Positions 6,287 to 9,587 of a DNA stretch of 9,587 bases are shown piece after piece. The first letter of the stretch is position 1. Each line of letters begins with the position of its first letter. Both the position numbers and the translations under genes were made by a program. Source of the DNA: JARRRL01 sp037380725 (GTDB lineage: Bacteria > Pseudomonadota > Gammaproteobacteria > Pseudomonadales > JANQJO01). The stretch covers positions 1 through 9,587 of the forward strand of contig JARRRL010000235.1 of the NCBI GenBank assembly GCA_037380725.1, read 5' to 3'. The notes under the pieces are model-generated. The model made no database searches and had not been told where the DNA came from. It saw only the letters and a list, made by a program, of their open reading frames with translations.

Positions 6287-6410
6287 CTTAATGATTGATC
6301 TTTCAACGAATCGCTCTGTTTCTCATCGCGCGAGTACGTTAAGATAAATCGCGTATTATCGCAGCAAACCACGAATACAAAATATGAAATATGAAAACAA
6401 AACATGGATG

Positions 6411-6415
6411 AGGAG
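6411..6415 (+). promoter_or_regulatory. ribosome binding site favouring muramidase start at 6426
   Basis: AGGAG lies ten bases before ATG 6426. The spacing is slightly long but much better than anything before the in-frame ATG at 6384, which would add 14 mostly polar residues. Confidence 0.55.
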
Positions 6416-6425
6416 ACACCACACA

Positions 6426-7370
6426 ATGACCCGACAATCCGCTGTCTATTTTAACATTCGAGCACTCGGACGACGCTGGCATTTATCTGATCTACCTGAA
6501 GAATGGCAAGGTTTTCATATCCTGGCTCAGGCGGATTGGAACCAAGACACCCGCCTCACTGCCGAAGAACTGCTGGACGTGGATTGGCTGAGTTTCACCG
6601 AAGCGGTTCGCGACTTCCAACGTGATCACCATTTAACAGCAGATGGCAAACTGGGATCCACCACGCTCAACATGCTGCACGAAGTTTTCGCTACGCCCAA
6701 TCATCGCCCTCTATTGCATTTGGGAAACATCGCGTTGTACACACCCGAAGTCCCCACCAGCGAACCCCGTCACGAAATTTCATTTGCAGCGACCCCTACA
6801 GAAAGACGGCTTGTCAGTCTGTGGAACCGTTATGGTGGTATTATTGCTCAACAAGCGAACGCATATCGCGTACCCATCTCCACGGCTCTGGCGGTTTTTC
6901 ACGTCGAATCTGGCGCTGCCTATGACGCGCAATCTGGCTTAGTGATCATCCGTTTTGAACCGCATATTTTTCAACGCAAGTCCGGTGCCCGCCTCACCGT
7001 AAAACGCGGTGATCAACAGAACGAATGGGATGTGTTACAACAAGCCTACCAGATCGCCCCATCCGCCGCGCTGGAATCAACCAGCTTTGGTCTGGCGCAA
7101 ATTATCGGCTTCAATGCTCAAAATGCAGGTTACGACTCAGCGCAAGAGATGTTGCTGGCTTTTCAAAGAAGCTGCGAAGAACAAGTCAAAGGCTTTTTTT
7201 CTTTCTTGCAAAAAAATAACCTACTCGATGCCGTGCGCCAACAAGATTGGCAACACTTTACCCGACGCTACAATGGCCCCGGCAATGTACCAGTTTACCA
7301 AGGTCGCCTGACGCAAGCACTGAACACCATCGACACCCTCATCGAAGACGGTGCCGAACTCATTGCTTGA
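6426..7370 (+). CDS. peptidoglycan-binding N-acetylmuramidase (DUF3380/PF11860 type)
   Basis: A 314-residue cell-wall hydrolase predicted to cut the glycan strand of peptidoglycan. An N-terminal PG_binding_1-like repeat is seen at about 55-85 (AVRDFQRDHHLTADGKLGSTTLNML), then the muramidase domain at about 125-305. Hallmarks are ALAVFHVESGAAYD (154-167) with E161 the likely catalytic acid, IRFEPHIF (175-182), ALESTSFGLAQIIGFN (215-230) and FTRRYNGPGNVPVY (278-291). The N-terminus has no signal peptide, as in phage endolysins and in some effectors exported by other routes, so how it reaches its substrate is unclear; no phage genes, holin or type VI genes are visible nearby. The gene is convergent with the protease gene and separated from it by 72 bp. 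If translation began at ATG 6384 it would have 328 residues. Confidence 0.9.
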   Translation: MTRQSAVYFNIRALGRRWHLSDLPEEWQGFHILAQADWNQDTRLTAEELLDVDWLSFTEAVRDFQRDHHLTADGKLGSTTLNMLHEVFATPNHRPLLHLGNIALYTPEVPTSEPRHEISFAATPTERRLVSLWNRYGGIIAQQANAYRVPISTALAVFHVESGAAYDAQSGLVIIRFEPHIFQRKSGARLTVKRGDQQNEWDVLQQAYQIAPSAALESTSFGLAQIIGFNAQNAGYDSAQEMLLAFQRSCEEQVKGFFSFLQKNNLLDAVRQQDWQHFTRRYNGPGNVPVYQGRLTQALNTIDTLIEDGAELIA

Positions 7371-7442
7371 TGGCTGCTTTATTTTATCTGTTGTTATTTT
7401 ACCTGGCGGAGCGCAAACTGTTTTTTTACACCGGTTTGCTTG

Positions 7443-8510
7443 TTACTCATACGGCGCCGCCAGCTTCACATCATAACTCAACACTTTCTTGCCTCGTTGA
7501 CAGGTGACGTGTACTACATCGCCTGGCTTGTGCTGTTCGAGAATCTCCATTAAATCATCCGTCGTTGCCACCACTTCTCGGTCGACGCGAATGATCACGT
7601 CGCCCAACAACAATTCACCTTGTCGCGTACGACGAATACCGGTCATACCCGCTTCATCTGCCGGCAAACCCGCTGTCACCGCCACCACCACAACACCTTT
7701 AATGCGATAACGACGCGCCCAACTGTCGGGTGCGGTATCAATACCTAAAATAGGGCGCACAACACGACCATACTCCAGGAGTTGCGCCACAGTGGTTTTT
7801 ACCGTGTTAACTGGTATCGCGAAACCCACACCGGCGCTGGCGCCACTTGGACTGAAAATTGCCGTATTCACGCCAATTAATTCCGCATCGGAATTCAATA
7901 AGGGACCACCAGAATTGCCGGGATTAATCGCTGCGTCAGTTTGAATGACATCTCGAATCGTTCGCTGCGCAACCGATTTTATTTCACGCCCCAACGCACT
8001 CACCACACCCGTGGTTAAGGTCGTATCCAAGCCAAAGGGGTTACCAATCGCTAAGACTTTTCGACCAACGCGCAAATCCCTCGAATCCCCCAAACGCACC
8101 GGAGAAAGTTTACTCGACGGCGCATCAATTTGCAGCACCGCCAAATCTTTCTCCGGTGCTCGCCCGATCACCTTAGCTTGCCAAGACGAGTTGTCCGTCA
8201 GCGTAATGGTGATCCGATCGGCTTGCTGTATCACATGGTAATTGGTCACAATAACGCCTGATTTGTTCCAAACAAAACCCGCACCAGACCCTTGCGGCGT
8301 TTCCAGCACGTTCAGCGAGAAAAAATCACGCTGAAACCGCGTATTGGTGACAAACACCACCGAATCGCTGACGACCTCAAAGACCGAAATGTTGTTTTTT
8401 TCATCTTCCGTTAACGCCACTAGCCACGACGATTTCATGAGTAATGCAAAATAAACCAAACATACCCATACGCGATACCCCCTGCCTTTCATTTCATACG
8501 GTTTACGCAT
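7443..8510 (-). CDS. Deg1/HtrA-type trypsin-like serine protease with PDZ domain
   Basis: A 355-residue protease of the DegP/HtrA superfamily, likely a periplasmic quality-control enzyme. A positively charged N-terminus and hydrophobic run (about 14-32, VWVCLVYFALL...SWLVA) suggest a signal peptide or anchor. The trypsin-like domain follows, with the catalytic triad H92 (TNYHVI), D122 (EKDLAVL) and S200 (NPGNSGGPLL). One PDZ domain covers about 245-352 (RPILGID...GVVVVAV...LLLGDVIIRVD). The match is closest to the Deg1 type known from chloroplasts and other bacteria: VFVTNT, VLETPQGSGAGFVW, GNPFGLDTTLTTGVVSALGREI and SPSGASAGVGFAIP follow that pattern. Only one PDZ is present, unlike the two in E. 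coli DegP. ATG 8510 is chosen over the upstream in-frame GTG 8579 because AAGGA lies nine bases before it and the signal-like segment follows. It lies 183 bp downstream of the EnvC-like gene. Confidence 0.93.
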   Translation of the reverse strand: MRKPYEMKGRGYRVWVCLVYFALLMKSSWLVALTEDEKNNISVFEVVSDSVVFVTNTRFQRDFFSLNVLETPQGSGAGFVWNKSGVIVTNYHVIQQADRITITLTDNSSWQAKVIGRAPEKDLAVLQIDAPSSKLSPVRLGDSRDLRVGRKVLAIGNPFGLDTTLTTGVVSALGREIKSVAQRTIRDVIQTDAAINPGNSGGPLLNSDAELIGVNTAIFSPSGASAGVGFAIPVNTVKTTVAQLLEYGRVVRPILGIDTAPDSWARRYRIKGVVVVAVTAGLPADEAGMTGIRRTRQGELLLGDVIIRVDREVVATTDDLMEILEQHKPGDVVHVTCQRGKKVLSYDVKLAAPYE

Positions 8511-8519
8511 GCGCGTTTT

Positions 8520-8526
8520 TCCTTCT
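8520..8526 (-). promoter_or_regulatory. ribosome binding site deciding the protease start
   Basis: AGAAGGA on the minus strand ends nine bases before ATG 8510. This favours a start there rather than at the upstream in-frame GTG 8579. Confidence 0.65.
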
Positions 8527-8561
8527 TTATTTATACTGCACAGGAAAATGTACCGTGCGAT

Positions 8562-8578
8562 TGTCACATTATTTGACA
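8562..8578. promoter_or_regulatory. TGTCA-N7-TGACA dyad upstream of the protease gene
   Basis: A perfect five-base dyad with a seven-base A+T-rich centre lies about 52 bases upstream of the protease ATG, in the expected promoter zone. It could be an operator, but it matches no regulator site I can name with confidence. Confidence 0.3.
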
Positions 8579-8599
8579 CATTTTATTTTCACACTTCCA

Positions 8600-8638
8600 C
8601 TACTTCGAATCTACTGCCTCGAAACTACTGCCTCGAAT
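8600..8638. repeat. 14-base tandem repeat upstream of the protease gene
   Basis: CTACTGCCTCGAAA (8611-8624) and CTACTGCCTCGAAT (8625-8638) follow each other, preceded by a shorter related copy CTACTTCGAAT (8600-8610). It is non-coding, in the gap between the EnvC-like gene and the protease gene. Confidence 0.85.
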
Positions 8639-8660
8639 CCATTAGCTCAATTCAACTAAC

Positions 8661-8697
8661 TGGACCTAGATGGACCTAGATGGATTAGATGGATTAG
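8661..8697. repeat. compound tandem repeat over the EnvC-like stop codon
   Basis: TGGACCTAGA twice (8661-8680) is followed by TGGATTAGA and TGGATTAG (8681-8697). The last copy covers the stop codon of the EnvC-like gene (8694-8696), so repeat change here could alter the very C-terminus. The 14-base repeat lies just beyond, making the whole gap repeat-rich. Confidence 0.85.
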
Positions 8698-9587
8698 CTG
8701 GAAAAGTACAAATACGGATCTTCAGACCGCCCCTGGTAACGCATTTCAAAATACAAGCGTGGATCGGACCACTGGCTTTCACCCACACGCGCAATGACTT
8801 GCCCACTCCGAACCATTTGACCTGGATCAACCCACGTATCGTGCAGATACCCATACACAGAAAGCAATTCGTCTCGATGCTGCACAATCACCATCACACC
8901 AAATTGCCCAGCGCTGGGACCACTGAAAACCACTTGCCCCGGCGCAATGGACAACACCGGAGTATATGGTGAACTTTCCAAATACAAGGCATTACTGGCC
9001 AAGCCATATTGCACCCCTTCACCGGCTTTTCGATCGGGTAAGGGCCACTGCAATGACAACACCGAATCGCCGACCGTGTGCAAATAATGCCGTTGAGTAG
9101 CACGGATTTGAGGGACGCCCTCCGTTGATTTCATGGGTCCCACCCGCTGTAAGGCTGGATGAGACAAATCCACTGCAAAGCGCTGATGCGCAAAAGTAGG
9201 CAAAACGTCTGACGGTGACCACGCCGAAAAATTTACACTACTGATCAGAACGAATAGCGAAAACAAAAACGTTTTTTTGCCCATGTTGTGACGTTTCAGG
9301 CGTTCTATCTCGTTTTCGTGGAACAGGGAATCAGCACTGATTTTCTCCAGTTGCTGAGACAGTAAATCCAGTTCCGATTCCTGATCACGCAGCCCATTTA
9401 TCTCGATGTCTTCCACCAGTCGCTGGGCAGGGGCAGAATTCGTTTCGATCGATTCTTCCAGTGGATCAATGAGCGCCTTAGCATCCGATACGGTCTCCAA
9501 GGTCGACGCTTGATCGGTGGTTTCCGACACCTCTGACTCCACGGCGCGTTCAGTTTCGGTATCCGCCAAGGGAGGGGGGGATTCCAC
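8694..9587 (-). CDS. EnvC-like degenerate LytM (M23) protein, membrane-anchored, partial at right edge
   Basis: The visible 297 residues end in an M23/LytM fold (about 179-296) that resembles E. coli EnvC: LLSVYGYLHD (241-250), VDPGQMVRSGQVIARVGES (253-271) and PRLYFEMRYQG (276-286). The zinc ligands of active M23 enzymes are missing: the HxGxD position reads YGLASNA and the HLHFE position reads RLYFE. As with EnvC, this predicts an activator or regulator of peptidoglycan amidases rather than a hydrolase. A hydrophobic segment (KKTFLFSLFVLISSVNFSAW, 104-123) follows an acidic, low-complexity and coiled-coil-like region (1-100). An ATG at 9284 could start a normal signal-peptide protein (MGKKTFLF), but no ribosome binding site precedes it and the frame is open to the edge. 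I therefore read one bitopic protein with a cytoplasmic acidic N-terminus whose start lies outside the window. Confidence 0.8.
   Translation of the reverse strand: MESPPPLADTETERAVESEVSETTDQASTLETVSDAKALIDPLEESIETNSAPAQRLVEDIEINGLRDQESELDLLSQQLEKISADSLFHENEIERLKRHNMGKKTFLFSLFVLISSVNFSAWSPSDVLPTFAHQRFAVDLSHPALQRVGPMKSTEGVPQIRATQRHYLHTVGDSVLSLQWPLPDRKAGEGVQYGLASNALYLESSPYTPVLSIAPGQVVFSGPSAGQFGVMVIVQHRDELLSVYGYLHDTWVDPGQMVRSGQVIARVGESQWSDPRLYFEMRYQGRSEDPYLYFSS

Larger units (their letters stand above)
6090..6425. other. intergenic region between divergent genes
   Basis: About 335 bases separate the divergent minus-strand ORF and the muramidase gene. It is A+T rich, has no credible ORF, and holds three near-perfect hexamers (6152-6169) and a large imperfect hairpin (6256-6286). 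A TATTAT at 6354-6359 resembles a -10 box but lacks a spaced -35 partner, so no promoter is assigned. ATG 6384 lies in this stretch in frame with the muramidase but has a poorer start context than 6426. Confidence 0.6.

Noticed and set aside
7413..7439. GCAAAC/GTTTGC inverted repeat between the muramidase and protease genes as a terminator
   Set aside because: Only six base pairs with a 15-base loop that contains the T run; not the layout of an intrinsic terminator.
8530..8535. TATAAA on the minus strand as the -10 box of the protease gene
   Set aside because: No -35 partner at 16-18 bases, and the predicted start would leave almost no room for the ribosome binding site.
8562..8578. Dyad as a CRP or FNR site
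   Set aside because: The half-sites TGTCA/TGACA and the seven-base spacing fit neither the CRP nor the FNR consensus; kept only as an unassigned dyad.

Overview
This window reads as a chromosomal segment of a gammaproteobacterium with roughly balanced base composition. The evidence is gene content only: a YdjA-type nitroreductase, an EnvC-like degenerate LytM protein, a DUF3380-type muramidase, and Shine-Dalgarno-led starts in which GTG is common. I cannot name a genus. There are no rRNA or tRNA genes, CRISPR arrays, transposases or phage structural genes.

Layout. Positions 1-280 are mostly non-coding, with a weak candidate for a divergent gene at the left edge. At 281-1786 (+) lies a full-length Ycf46-type AAA+ ATPase, closed by a strong hairpin. 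From 1868 to 6089 everything runs on the minus strand. In transcription order it holds an unrecognised protein with two in-frame microsatellites (5376-6089), a membrane protein that looks like a voltage-sensor domain without a pore (4290-5279), the nitroreductase (3666-4262), a good sigma70-type promoter (3596-3624), a possible mini-ORF, an unrecognised 129-residue protein (3091-3480) and a right-handed beta-helix protein (1868-3073). At 6426-7370 (+) is a muramidase with a peptidoglycan-binding domain. It converges on a Deg1-like trypsin/PDZ protease (7443-8510, -), which follows an EnvC-like LytM protein (8694-9587, -) that runs off the right edge.

How the genes may work together. The right third is an envelope/cell-wall neighbourhood: a glycan-cleaving muramidase, a probably periplasmic protease and a LytM protein that has lost its zinc ligands and is therefore more likely a regulator of amidases than an enzyme. 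The membrane protein and the nitroreductase are 27 bp apart and probably co-transcribed. The 129-residue ORF and the beta-helix ORF are in different frames, 17 bp apart, and neither has a signal peptide although the beta-helix family is normally exported. This locus looks like a frameshifted or decaying gene, or an unusual two-gene arrangement.

The window is also notable for several short tandem repeats (6-, 9-, 10- and 14-base units), two of them inside an open reading frame in phase. I see no clear-cut new defence or mobile system. The best candidates for something undescribed are the pore-less voltage-sensor protein, the microsatellite-bearing ORF and the broken-looking beta-helix locus.
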